35,123 nt of DNA from an uncultured Ruminococcus sp. (lineage in GTDB: Bacteria > Bacillota > Clostridia > Oscillospirales > Acutalibacteraceae). A program made the position numbers and the translations under genes. Numbering within the stretch: the first letter of the stretch is position 1; every line of letters starts with the position of its first letter. The notes beneath the pieces were generated by a model. It was not told the origin of the DNA. It ran no database searches and saw only the letters and a list, made by a program, of their open reading frames with translations. Below, one piece after another: positions 16,254-23,562 of the stretch. The stretch covers positions 1-35,123 of the forward strand of contig CACYIC010000030.1 of the NCBI GenBank assembly GCA_902774325.1, read 5' to 3'.

Positions 16254-16559
16254 ATGAGGAATAACATTTCAAAGGGCTTGCGCTTGATCGTCGTACTTTT
16301 CTGCCTTTTGTTATTCGCGGTTCCGATTGCCGCTTCCGCTCAGAGCGGAAGCGGCGGCAGTACCGAGGTGATCGCTCATATCGAGGCTCCCTCAACGCAG
16401 GCGCAGCCGGCGACTCAGCCGCCGTCGGCTCCCGTTCAGCCGGCTCCCGCTTCGGATGAACCGGTTCAGACCGGCGAAAGCGTTGTGACGATAGTATTGT
16501 TCCTCGCTCTCGCGGGCGGCGCGCTTGCCCTTTATTATCTTTATACGGCAAAAGAATAA
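16254..16559 (+). CDS. Small QTGE-tailed surface protein
   Basis: A 101-residue protein with a signal peptide (LIVVLFCLLLFAVPIAASAQ), a short segment STEVIAHIE like the start of the previous protein, a Pro/Ala/Gln-rich spacer (about 43-70), then VQTGE (QTGE at 72-75), a hydrophobic segment and YTAKE. It is close to a minimal cell-wall display tail. The ribosome site before ATG 16254 is poor, so translation may depend on coupling to the gene 19 bases upstream. It ends the cluster at a strong terminator. Confidence 0.8.
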   Translation: MRNNISKGLRLIVVLFCLLLFAVPIAASAQSGSGGSTEVIAHIEAPSTQAQPATQPPSAPVQPAPASDEPVQTGESVVTIVLFLALAGGALALYYLYTAKE

Positions 16560-16602
16560 CTGCCCCGTCACCTCTTTGAGTGGCAGGGCAGTTGTTATTT
16601 TT
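16558..16602 (+). terminator. Terminator of the surface cluster
   Basis: AACTGCCC (16558-16565) pairs with GGGCAGTT (16586-16593), with GTCAC/GTGGC inside, followed by GTTATTTTTC. The stem overlaps the stop codon of the last gene. Confidence 0.9.
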
Positions 16603-16606
16603 CGAT

Positions 16607-16691
16607 AATACTAATCTCAGATAAAAAGTGGACAAAGATTTGCGAGGATATTTTTCGCAAGACGAGGCGAAGTTAGTATTACTTATCTGAG
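16607..16691. repeat. Interleaved inverted repeats at the 3' end of metK
   Basis: Two pairs are interleaved rather than nested: AATACTAA (16607-16614) with TTAGTATT (16673-16680), and CTCAGATAA (16616-16624) with TTATCTGAG (16683-16691). A small hairpin TTGCGA/TCGCAA lies inside (16640-16645/16655-16660). The last arm includes the metK stop codon. This could be a pseudoknot, a metK terminator region or the ends of a small repeat element. Confidence 0.6.
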
Positions 16692-17864
16692 CGCTGCCTT
16701 TAGCTCCTCCGTCTTGTCGGTATCCTCCCAGCGGACGCCGAGATCCTCTCTGCCGATATGACCGTAGGCGGCAAGGGGCTGATACTTGGTTTCGGTGAGC
16801 CTGAGCTGGCGGATGATCGAGTTGGGGCGGCAGTCGAATACCCTCTTTACGGCTGCGGAAAGCTGCTCGTCGGAGTATTCCGAGGTGCCGAAGGTCTCGA
16901 CCATGACGGAAACAGGCTTGGCGACTCCGATCGCGTAGGCGAGCTGAACCTCGGCGCGTCCGGCGAGTCCCGCCGCTACGATATTCTTGGCGATATAGCG
17001 GGCGTAGTAAGCCGCGCTGCGGTCGACCTTTGTCGGATCCTTGCCGCTGAAGGCGCCGCCGCCGTGACGGGAAAATCCGCCGTAGGTGTCAACGATGATC
17101 TTTCTTCCGGTGAGACCGGAATCTCCTACGGGGCCGCCGATGACGAATCTGCCCGTGGGATTTACAAAGTATTTTGTTTCGTCGTCAAGAAGCTGAGCGG
17201 GGATGACGGGCTTGATGACGTATTCTATCATATCCTCGCGGATCTTGCGGAGGGTCACGTCGGGATCGTGCTGGGTCGAAACAACAACGGTATCGACCCT
17301 TATAGCCTTGTCGCCGTCATACTCGACCGTTACCTGAGTTTTGCCGTCGGGACGCAGATAGGTGAGAGTGCCGTTCTTTCTGACCTCGGTGAGCTTCTTG
17401 GCGAGCTTGTGAGCCAGAGAGATAGGCAGGGGCATTAGCTCCTCGGTATCGTCGCAGGCGTAGCCGAACATCATTCCCTGATCTCCTGCGCCGATCTGAT
17501 TGTCGATATCGTCCTCGCCGTCCTTGAGCTCAAGGCTCTCGTTTACGCCCATCGCTATATCGGGCGACTGCTTGTCCATAGAAACGAGCACCGCGCAGCT
17601 TTCGGCGTCAAAGCCGAAGGCGGGGTCGCTGTAGCCGATCTCGCCGATAACTCTGCGGGCGACCGCCGCGATATCCACCTGAGCGGTGGTCGAGATCTCG
17701 CCCATAACGTGTACTACGCCGGTGGTAACGGTGGTTTCGCAGGCGACATGAGCATTCTTGTCCTGAGACAAGATCTCATCGAGCACCGCGTCGGAAATCA
17801 TATCGCAGACCTTGTCGGGATGACCCTCGGTCACGGATTCGGATGTAAATAATCTTCTTGCCAT
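16683..17864 (-). CDS. metK: S-adenosylmethionine synthetase
   Basis: A 393-residue enzyme making S-adenosylmethionine from methionine and ATP. Family signatures are [16 protein letters not shown] at the N-terminus, [12 protein letters not shown] (methionine/ATP loop) and [19 protein letters not shown] (P-loop-like). Length matches the family. The start is ATG 17864, with AAGGAG (17872-17877) seven bases upstream; the frame is open further upstream but only through the riboswitch. Expression should fall when S-adenosylmethionine is plentiful, through the leader at 17883-18009. It converges with the surface cluster. Confidence 0.98.
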   Translation of the reverse strand: MARRLFTSESVTEGHPDKVCDMISDAVLDEILSQDKNAHVACETTVTTGVVHVMGEISTTAQVDIAAVARRVIGEIGYSDPAFGFDAESCAVLVSMDKQSPDIAMGVNESLELKDGEDDIDNQIGAGDQGMMFGYACDDTEELMPLPISLAHKLAKKLTEVRKNGTLTYLRPDGKTQVTVEYDGDKAIRVDTVVVSTQHDPDVTLRKIREDMIEYVIKPVIPAQLLDDETKYFVNPTGRFVIGGPVGDSGLTGRKIIVDTYGGFSRHGGGAFSGKDPTKVDRSAAYYARYIAKNIVAAGLAGRAEVQLAYAIGVAKPVSVMVETFGTSEYSDEQLSAAVKRVFDCRPNSIIRQLRLTETKYQPLAAYGHIGREDLGVRWEDTDKTEELKAALR

Positions 17865-17882
17865 AAAAACGCTCCTTACAAT

Positions 17883-17909
17883 AAAAAATGCCCTTCGTTC
17901 CGAAAGGCT
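17883..17909 (-). terminator. Conditional terminator of the metK riboswitch
   Basis: GCCTTTCG, loop GAA, CGAAGGGC, then ATTTTTT on the minus strand, 19 bases before the metK start. Confidence 0.85.
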
Positions 17910-18009
17910 GAAATCACTCATCTCTCGGTAAAACCGCAGGATTTGGCACCTTGCCTCGGCAGGTTGCCGTGACGTCACAGGGCCTGTACCCTCGGTCACT
18001 CTCGATAAG
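17883..18009 (-). promoter_or_regulatory. SAM-I (S-box) riboswitch leader of metK
   Basis: On the minus strand, CTTATC (18009-18004) pairs with GATGAG as P1. Between them are the S-box conserved segments: GAGGGTACAGGCCCTGTGA, CGGCAACCTGCC, AAGGTGCCAAATCCTGCGG and ACCGAGAGATGAG. The aptamer is 17917-18009. A terminator hairpin GCCTTTCG/CGAAGGGC followed by six T (17883-17909) forms the expression platform. By the known mechanism, ligand binding favours termination and reduces metK transcription. Confidence 0.95.
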
Positions 18010-18026
18010 TCATATTTGTTTGTTTT

Positions 18027-18055
18027 ATTATACTCCGTTGATTCGCAAAATACAA
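18027..18055 (-). promoter_or_regulatory. Promoter of metK
   Basis: On the minus strand TTGTAT (18050-18055) and TATAAT (18027-18032) are 17 bases apart, just upstream of the riboswitch. Confidence 0.75.
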
Positions 18056-18114
18056 GAGCAAAACGCGAAAAATATCTTGTTTTGTCAAAAAAAATCAAAA
18101 TACGCGCCATCCGA

Positions 18115-18143
18115 TTGAAAAACGCCGTCCTTTATGCTAAAAT
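18115..18143 (+). promoter_or_regulatory. Promoter of the GNAT-cupin pair
   Basis: TTGAAA (18115-18120), 17 bases, TAAAAT (18138-18143). The ribosome site AAGGGGG follows at 18156-18162. Confidence 0.7.
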
Positions 18144-18171
18144 GAAAACAAAAGCAAGGGGGAATGAGCGG

Positions 18172-18660
18172 ATGAAGATCACGGTTGAACGCTATCGCGC
18201 GGAGGAGCTTCCCGCGATGCTGAAGATCTGGAACGGGGTAGTGGAGTCGGGAACCGCGTTCCCGCAGCTTGAAGCTCTTGACGAGCGCGGCGGAAGGGAA
18301 TTTTTTGACAGTCAGAGCCTCACGGCGGTCGCCCGAAGCGACAGCGGCGAGGTGTTGGGGCTCTATATCCTTCACCCGAACAACGTCGGGCGCTGCGCCC
18401 ATATCTGCAACGCCAGCTACGCCGTTTCGGACGGCGTCCGGGGCAGGGGGGTCGGCGAGGCGCTGGTGCGCGACTGCCTTCGCAGGGCAAAGGAGCTCGG
18501 CTTTCGGCTCCTGCAGTTCAACGCGGTCGTCGCGACCAATACGGCGGCAAGACGACTTTACGAAAAGCTCGGGTTCATTGAGCTCGGAGTCATCAGGGGC
18601 GGCTTTCTGATGAAGGACGGAAGCTACGAGGATATTTGCCCGTATTATAAGGAGTTGTGA
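18172..18660 (+). CDS. GNAT family N-acetyltransferase
   Basis: A 162-residue acyl-CoA-dependent acetyltransferase. The acetyl-CoA loop is SDGVRGRGVGEALV near residue 90. NAVVATNTAARRLYEKLGFIELG is the typical GNAT motif B with the closing L-Y-E-K-L-G-F. KDGSYEDICPYYKEL at the C-terminus resembles phosphinothricin-type members, but the substrate cannot be read from sequence. The start is ATG 18172, nine bases after AAGGGGG and downstream of the predicted promoter. The cupin gene follows eight bases later in the same transcript. Confidence 0.92.
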   Translation: MKITVERYRAEELPAMLKIWNGVVESGTAFPQLEALDERGGREFFDSQSLTAVARSDSGEVLGLYILHPNNVGRCAHICNASYAVSDGVRGRGVGEALVRDCLRRAKELGFRLLQFNAVVATNTAARRLYEKLGFIELGVIRGGFLMKDGSYEDICPYYKEL

Positions 18661-18667
18661 GGCTGTT

Positions 18668-18997
18668 ATGATTTACGATATCAAAAACGAGGAAGCTCAG
18701 ATACTTGAGAATTTTAAGGGCGGGGAGAAATTTCTTATCGCGAAAACGCACTTTGACGGCATGAACCGCATCCTTCACGGCGCTCTCGTCCCGGGAGCGG
18801 CGATAGGGGAGCACACCCACGAGGAAAACAGCGAGGTCATCTATATCCTCGAGGGAAGGGGCTCTATCCTTTACGACGGCGAGCTGTTCCCGATAGAGGC
18901 TGAGATGTGCCACTACTGCCCTAAGGGTCATTCGCACAGCCTGATAAACGACAGCGAGGGCGATCTGGTCTTTTTCGCGGTCGTTGCTAATCAGTAA
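18668..18997 (+). CDS. Small cupin-domain protein
   Basis: A 109-residue single-domain cupin. Motif 1 is GEHTHEENSEVIYILEGRG, with the H-x-H and Glu metal ligands. Motif 2 is PIEAEMCHYCPKGHSHSLIN, with the second-half His. Such proteins bind a metal and may be sugar isomerases, dioxygenases or sensors; the substrate is unknown here. It follows the acetyltransferase by eight bases with GAGG upstream, so they are co-expressed. A bidirectional terminator separates it from trxB. Confidence 0.9.
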   Translation: MIYDIKNEEAQILENFKGGEKFLIAKTHFDGMNRILHGALVPGAAIGEHTHEENSEVIYILEGRGSILYDGELFPIEAEMCHYCPKGHSHSLINDSEGDLVFFAVVANQ

Positions 18998-19038
18998 TAT
19001 CCGTTTGCTTGGGCATACAAAAACCAAACGGGAAAAAA

Positions 19039-19079
19039 GGCAATACCGCGTGATTTCGGCGCGCGGTATTGCCTTTTTT
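19039..19079. terminator. Bidirectional terminator between cupin and trxB
   Basis: GGCAATACCGCG (19039-19050) pairs with CGCGGTATTGCC (19062-19073), followed by TTTTTT on the plus strand. An A-run on the left gives T's on the minus strand. Confidence 0.93.
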
Positions 19080-19111
19080 AGATTATTCCAATTTTGATGA
19101 TAGTATAGGAT

Positions 19112-20020
19112 CTATCCCTCGTTCAAATACCTTATCGCGGCGGTCGCGGCTACGGCGCCGTCAGCCGTCGCCGTGACGAGCTGGCGGACCTCCTTGCGGC
19201 GGTTGTCGCCCGCTACGAAAACTCCGGCGGTTTTTGTTCTGCAGCTTTCGTCGGAATCGGCGTAGCCCGCGCCGTCGAGCTCGATCAGATTTGAAAAGCT
19301 TTGGTTCTCGGGCACTCTGCCGACCGCCGCGAAAAGCCCGTCAACTTTCAGCTCTCGCACGGAGCCGTCGTTAGCTTTCACCTCGACGCTTTGCAGGCGC
19401 TTGTCGGCGTTCAGCGCGGTCACCCTGCTGTTAAGCACAAGCTCGACGTTTTCACGGCTTTTGAGCCTTTCGACCGTCGCTTCATCTCCGCGAAAGCTGT
19501 CGCGGCGGTGGATGAGGTAGACCTTTTCGGCGACGTCCGCGAGATACAGCGCGTCCTCTAAAGCGGTGTTGCCGCCGCCGACAACGGCGACAGTCTTTTT
19601 GCGGTAGAAGGCTCCGTCGCAGGCGGCGCAGTAGGAGATCCCTCTGCCCGTAAGCCTGTCCTCACCCTCGAGCCCGAGCTTGCGGTTCGCGCTGCCCGTA
19701 GCGATTATCACCGCGCGGGCGGAGTATTCGCCTCGCTTTGTGACCGCTTCCTTTGAAGCTCCCGTGTCGCGCAGCTCAAGCACATTCTCAAACTTGAATT
19801 CAGCGCCGAGAGCCTTTGCCTGATTGTAAACGTTTGAGGCGAAATCAAAGCCCGAAATATTCGCGGCGGCGGGATAATTCTCGATCTCGGGCGTATTGAT
19901 GATCTGACCGCCGTAGCTCTGCGCCTCAAGCACCAGCACGCTCTTCTGCGCTCTGCGCGCGTAGATCGCTGCGGTCATCCCCGCGGGGCCGGCGCCGATG
20001 ATAATGATATCGTACATCAT
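19112..20020 (-). CDS. trxB: Thioredoxin-disulfide reductase
   Basis: A 302-residue FAD enzyme that reduces thioredoxin with NADPH. The FAD-binding motif is IIGAGPAGMTAAIYARR at the N-terminus. SYCAACDGAFYRKK carries the redox-active C-A-A-C pair; many relatives have C-A-T-C. VVGGGNTALEDALYLA is the NADPH-binding motif. GVFVAGDNRRKEVRQLVTATADGAVAA is the closing FAD motif. Length is typical. It starts one base after the trxA stop, so the two are translationally coupled; ATG 20020 and ATG 20017 are both possible. It is last in the gpx-trxA-trxB operon. Confidence 0.96.
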   Translation of the reverse strand: MMYDIIIIGAGPAGMTAAIYARRAQKSVLVLEAQSYGGQIINTPEIENYPAAANISGFDFASNVYNQAKALGAEFKFENVLELRDTGASKEAVTKRGEYSARAVIIATGSANRKLGLEGEDRLTGRGISYCAACDGAFYRKKTVAVVGGGNTALEDALYLADVAEKVYLIHRRDSFRGDEATVERLKSRENVELVLNSRVTALNADKRLQSVEVKANDGSVRELKVDGLFAAVGRVPENQSFSNLIELDGAGYADSDESCRTKTAGVFVAGDNRRKEVRQLVTATADGAVAATAAIRYLNEG

Positions 20021-20021
20021 A

Positions 20022-20330
20022 TCAGCCCAGGAAGTCGAGCAGGTCGTCCTTCGGACGCAGACCCACCATTCTGTCGACCTCTTCGCCGCCCTTGAAGAGT
20101 ACCAGACAGGGGATCGATGAAATGCCGTAATCCTCCGCGAGGATGTCCTCCTCGTCGATGTTGATCGAAACGAACTTTACGTCCCTGCGCTCCTCGGACA
20201 CCTCCTCGACGATGGGCGCGAGCATCCTGCACGGTCCGCACCAATTCGCGTTGAAATCCGCAAGCACGGGAACGCTTGATTCAAGCACCTCGCTCTTGAA
20301 ATTCTGTTCTGTAACCTTTATAACTGCCAT
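20022..20330 (-). CDS. trxA: Thioredoxin
   Basis: A 102-residue thioredoxin with the active site NANWCGPCRMLAP near residue 31, followed by VKFVSINIDEEDILAEDYGISSIPCLVLFKGGEEV, which contains the cis-proline of the fold. Length is normal. The start ATG 20330 is preceded by AAGGAG. It sits 45 bases after the peroxidase gene in an AT-rich gap without a clear terminator, so it is probably co-transcribed with it. It should reduce the peroxidase and be reduced by TrxB. Confidence 0.96.
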   Translation of the reverse strand: MAVIKVTEQNFKSEVLESSVPVLADFNANWCGPCRMLAPIVEEVSEERRDVKFVSINIDEEDILAEDYGISSIPCLVLFKGGEEVDRMVGLRPKDDLLDFLG

Positions 20331-20375
20331 TTTTTAAACTCCTTCCAAATTATTAAATAATAAATTTTTAATATT

Positions 20376-20915
20376 TTACAATAATTCCGCGATGTCCGCG
20401 TCGATGTCCTCGGGCTTGAAGGTCGGAGGATAGCGCCTGACGACGTTTCCTTCTCTGTCAACGAGGAATTTTGTGAAATTCCATTTTATATCGCCCTCCG
20501 ACTTGGTCGATTTGCTCATTTTTGAGACCGCCTTCATAGCGAGCTTGTTTTTGAGTCCCCTTACCTCCTCCGAGGGCATTTCCTTTTTGAGGAAGGTGTA
20601 GACGGGCGATTCGTTCTCGCCGTTCACCTCGATCTTTTTGAGCTGATCGAAGCTGGTTTTGTACCTCGCCGTGCAGAACTGATGAATTTCCTCGTCGCTG
20701 CCCGGGGCTTGGCTGCCGAATTGGTTGCAGGGGAAATCGAGTATCTCAAAGCCCTTGTCATGATACTTTTTGTAAAGCGCCTCGAGAGCCTCATACTGCG
20801 GGGTGAAGCCGCAGCCCGTGGCGGTGTTTACGATCAGCAGCACCTTTCCCCTCAGGGTCGAAAGGTCGAGCTCGCCTTCCCTGCGCTTGCTGACGGTATA
20901 ATCGTAGATCGACAT
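20376..20915 (-). CDS. Glutathione-peroxidase-family thiol peroxidase
   Basis: A 179-residue peroxidase of the glutathione peroxidase family. Motifs are LLIVNTATGCGFTPQY with the peroxidatic Cys (Sec in some animals), ILDFPCNQFGSQAPGS with the conserved Gln and KWNFTKFLVDREGNVV with Trp and Asn of the catalytic set. Bacterial members with Cys usually take electrons from thioredoxin rather than glutathione, and the trxA-trxB genes downstream support that here. The start ATG 20915 follows GGAGG. It is the first gene of the operon, from a strong promoter at 20968-20996. Confidence 0.94.
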   Translation of the reverse strand: MSIYDYTVSKRREGELDLSTLRGKVLLIVNTATGCGFTPQYEALEALYKKYHDKGFEILDFPCNQFGSQAPGSDEEIHQFCTARYKTSFDQLKKIEVNGENESPVYTFLKKEMPSEEVRGLKNKLAMKAVSKMSKSTKSEGDIKWNFTKFLVDREGNVVRRYPPTFKPEDIDADIAELL

Positions 20916-20967
20916 ATTTTATCCTCCTTTGTATGATGATTTGATTCAAAATATTGTTTACAATTAG

Positions 20968-20996
20968 ATTGTATCAAATCAAATTACATTTGTCAA
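20968..20996 (-). promoter_or_regulatory. Promoter of the gpx-trxA-trxB operon
   Basis: On the minus strand TTGACA (20991-20996) and TACAAT (20968-20973) are 17 bases apart. Just downstream, ATTGTAAACAAT (20953-20964) is a near-palindrome that could serve a peroxide-type repressor, but it does not clearly match a PerR box. Confidence 0.85.
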
Positions 20997-21137
20997 GCCC
21001 TTTGCCGTTATTTTTTTCAAAGCGGAGGATAATATCCGCTGATCCCGGTTATAATTTTAAATGTTGATAAGTTATGCCGGCAAACCAAACAAAGAAGGAG
21101 AGAGCGCCCGCAGGCGCTTTATGAAAGGACTGATACT

Positions 21138-21509
21138 ATGGATCAAACAAAAACGGAAGGGATAAAGCCTGTCGCGCGTCACGGGGGACGATCATTTTAC
21201 GTAAGGCTGCTCTTTCTTTATTTTCTGAATCTGACCGATTGGATATGCACCGAGGCGCTGCTTTTCAGCGGAAGGTTTTCCGAGGCGAATCCGATAATGC
21301 GGCCTGTGCTCGGCGGAGTATGGCAGACAATATTCTTTAAGGGAATTTTGCCGCTTTTGCTCGTGCTGCTTTGCGCCGCCGTATATAAGCTTGCGGGCGA
21401 GGAGGAGAGCCGCTTCGCGAATATTCTGCTTAATATCGGGATCGTCGCCTATATCCTCGTAAATCTCCGGCATATTTTCAATTTTGTATTGCTCTTTTTC
21501 TCGATTTAG
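21138..21509 (+). CDS. DUF5658 family membrane protein
   Basis: A 123-residue protein with three membrane segments. LLFLYFLNLTDWICTEALLFSG, followed by EANPIMRPVLG, is the hallmark of DUF5658 (an N-x-x-D in the first helix and EANP before the second). Function is unknown for the family. ATG 21138 is eight bases after AAAGGA. The leader has a -10-like TATAAT (21050-21055) without a good -35, and a small GCGCC/GGCGC hairpin at 21105-21118. It precedes the ABC-F gene by 38 bases. Confidence 0.8.
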   Translation: MDQTKTEGIKPVARHGGRSFYVRLLFLYFLNLTDWICTEALLFSGRFSEANPIMRPVLGGVWQTIFFKGILPLLLVLLCAAVYKLAGEEESRFANILLNIGIVAYILVNLRHIFNFVLLFFSI

Positions 21510-21547
21510 GGTAGAATAGAAGTCAGAATTATTTGGGAAGTGTTATT

Positions 21548-23449
21548 TTGGCTGCTTTATCTGTTCGCAATCTCGGCGTTACCTTTGTTGAGCGCACCTT
21601 GTTCGAGGGAGTTTCTTTTGATGTTGAAGCCCGCGACAAGGTGGGCTTTATAGGCGCGAACGGCGTCGGAAAAACCACGCTTTTCAAGGTGCTCAACGGC
21701 GAGCTGGCGCCCACCGAGGGAGTCGCGGCATTTGAGCGCGGAACGGTCGTCGGATATATGGAGCAGCACGCCTGCTCAAATCCCAGGCGCGACGTTTACA
21801 GCGAGCTGCTTTCGGTTTTTGAGCATCTGATGGATATGGAGGCGCGGCTGGCGGAGCTCTCCGCCGCCATCGACAGCAAAAGCGGCGACCTCGACGCCCT
21901 TGTTGAGCGCCAGACGAGCCTGATAGATGAATATGAGGCGCAGGGAGGGCTGACCTACAAGAGCCGCACCCGCTCGGCGCTGCTAGGACTGGGCTTTTCC
22001 GAGAAGGATTTCACAATGCCCGTGGGCAGTCTCAGCGGCGGTCAGCGCTCAAAGCTCAGCCTCGCCAAGCTCCTGCTCTCGAGAAGCAATCTGCTTTTGC
22101 TCGACGAGCCGACCAACCACCTCGATATAAAATCCGTCGGCTGGCTCGAGGACTTTCTGCGCGATTTCGGCGGCGCGATGATAATAATCAGCCACGACCG
22201 CTATTTTCTCGACAACGTTACGAACAAAACCATAGAGCTTGAGCACGGCAGGATGATGTGCTACAAGGGCTCTTACTCCGAATTCATAAAGAAAAAGCAG
22301 GCGTACAACGAGGCTCTCGAGAACAAGTACCGCAACGATATGAGGGAGATCAGGCGCATAGAGGGCATTGTCGAGCAGCAGAAGCGCTGGGGACGCGAGC
22401 GCAATTTCATAACCGCCGCCAGCAAGCAGAAGGCGGCTGATAAAATCAGGGAGCAGCTTGTCGCGCCCGAGAGCGAGCTTGAAACCGTTCGTATGCGCTT
22501 CGAGCCGAAATTCGAGAGCGGCAACGACGTTCTGATCTGCCGAGGCATTGAAAAGGCGTTCGGAGAAAAGCTTCTCTTCACGGACGTCGGAATACATATC
22601 CGCAAGGGCGAGCGCGTATTTATCCTCGGGGAAAACGGCTGCGGCAAGACCACGCTTTTCAAGATACTGATGGGCAAGCTGCCGCAGGACAGGGGAGAGT
22701 GCGAGTTCGGCGCGAACGTCATGCCGGGCTATTTTGACCAGATGCAGCAGAACCTCGACCTGAGCAAGACCGCGATCGACGAGGTCTGGGATCGCTTCCC
22801 GAACATGACTCAGACTCAGGTGCGCAGCGCTCTGGCTTCGTTTCTCTTCAAGGGCGACGAGGTTTTCAAGCCTCTTTCAAAGATGAGCGGCGGCGAGCGG
22901 GCGAGGATATCGCTCTTGAAGCTGATGCTCCAGGGCAGCAATTTCCTCCTGCTGGACGAGCCGACCAACCACCTCGACGCCGCCTCGCGCGAGGAGCTTG
23001 AAAAGACTCTGCTCGACTACGAGGGCACCCTGCTCGTCATCAGCCACGACAGATATTTTATCAATAAGCTGGCGACCCGCGTGCTGACCCTCGGAAAGGA
23101 CGGCGTGCGCGAGTATCTCGGAAACTACGATTACTACCTCGAGCGAACCAAGGCTCAGCAGACAGAAGCCGTAATGAGCGGCGCTCCCAAGAAGGCTGAG
23201 AAGCCCAAAAACGAATATTTTCTCAAAAAGCAGCAGCAGAGTGAGGAGCGCAGGCGGCAGACCAGGCTAAAAAAGGCCGAGGCTGAGATCGAGCGCCTTG
23301 ACTCGCGGATCGAGGAGGTCCAGGCGCTGCTCTCAAGCGAGGAGGTCACCACCGACTACGAAAAGCTGATCGAGCTGACAAATATGCTGGAGCAGCTTCA
23401 GTCCGAGCAGGAGGCTCAGTACGAGATCTGGGCGGAGCTGACGGATTGA
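21548..23449 (+). CDS. ABC-F family ATPase (Uup/YdiF-like)
   Basis: A 633-residue soluble protein with two ABC domains and no membrane segments, as in ribosome-acting ABC-F factors. Domain 1: Walker A GANGVGKTT, signature LSGGQRSKLSLAK, Walker B LLLLDEPTNHLD. A charged linker holds FIKKKQAYNEALENKYRND and QKRWGRERNF. Domain 2: GENGCGKTT, MSGGERARISLLK, LLLDEPTNHLD. A C-terminal coiled coil follows (about 555-630). This layout matches housekeeping Uup/YdiF types; whether it gives antibiotic protection cannot be read from sequence. The start TTG 21548 has GGGAAG seven bases upstream; a TTG at 21533 overlaps that site. Confidence 0.93.
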   Translation: MAALSVRNLGVTFVERTLFEGVSFDVEARDKVGFIGANGVGKTTLFKVLNGELAPTEGVAAFERGTVVGYMEQHACSNPRRDVYSELLSVFEHLMDMEARLAELSAAIDSKSGDLDALVERQTSLIDEYEAQGGLTYKSRTRSALLGLGFSEKDFTMPVGSLSGGQRSKLSLAKLLLSRSNLLLLDEPTNHLDIKSVGWLEDFLRDFGGAMIIISHDRYFLDNVTNKTIELEHGRMMCYKGSYSEFIKKKQAYNEALENKYRNDMREIRRIEGIVEQQKRWGRERNFITAASKQKAADKIREQLVAPESELETVRMRFEPKFESGNDVLICRGIEKAFGEKLLFTDVGIHIRKGERVFILGENGCGKTTLFKILMGKLPQDRGECEFGANVMPGYFDQMQQNLDLSKTAIDEVWDRFPNMTQTQVRSALASFLFKGDEVFKPLSKMSGGERARISLLKLMLQGSNFLLLDEPTNHLDAASREELEKTLLDYEGTLLVISHDRYFINKLATRVLTLGKDGVREYLGNYDYYLERTKAQQTEAVMSGAPKKAEKPKNEYFLKKQQQSEERRRQTRLKKAEAEIERLDSRIEEVQALLSSEEVTTDYEKLIELTNMLEQLQSEQEAQYEIWAELTD

Positions 23450-23481
23450 CGCGGGAAAGCGCTTTTAAAAAAACATAAATG

Positions 23482-23528
23482 CCGGGCGGAGAAGGTTTGG
23501 AATTATCAAACCCTCTCCGCCCGGTTTT
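23482..23528. terminator. Bidirectional terminator between the ABC-F and TIR-TPR genes
   Basis: CCGGGCGGAGA (23482-23492) pairs with TCTCCGCCCGG (23514-23524), with GGTTTG/CAAACC inside. TTTT follows on the plus strand, and on the minus strand CATTTATGTTTTTTT. Confidence 0.92.
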
Positions 23529-23562
23529 AGCTTTAGAGATGACCTTGTTATAGTATCTGCCG

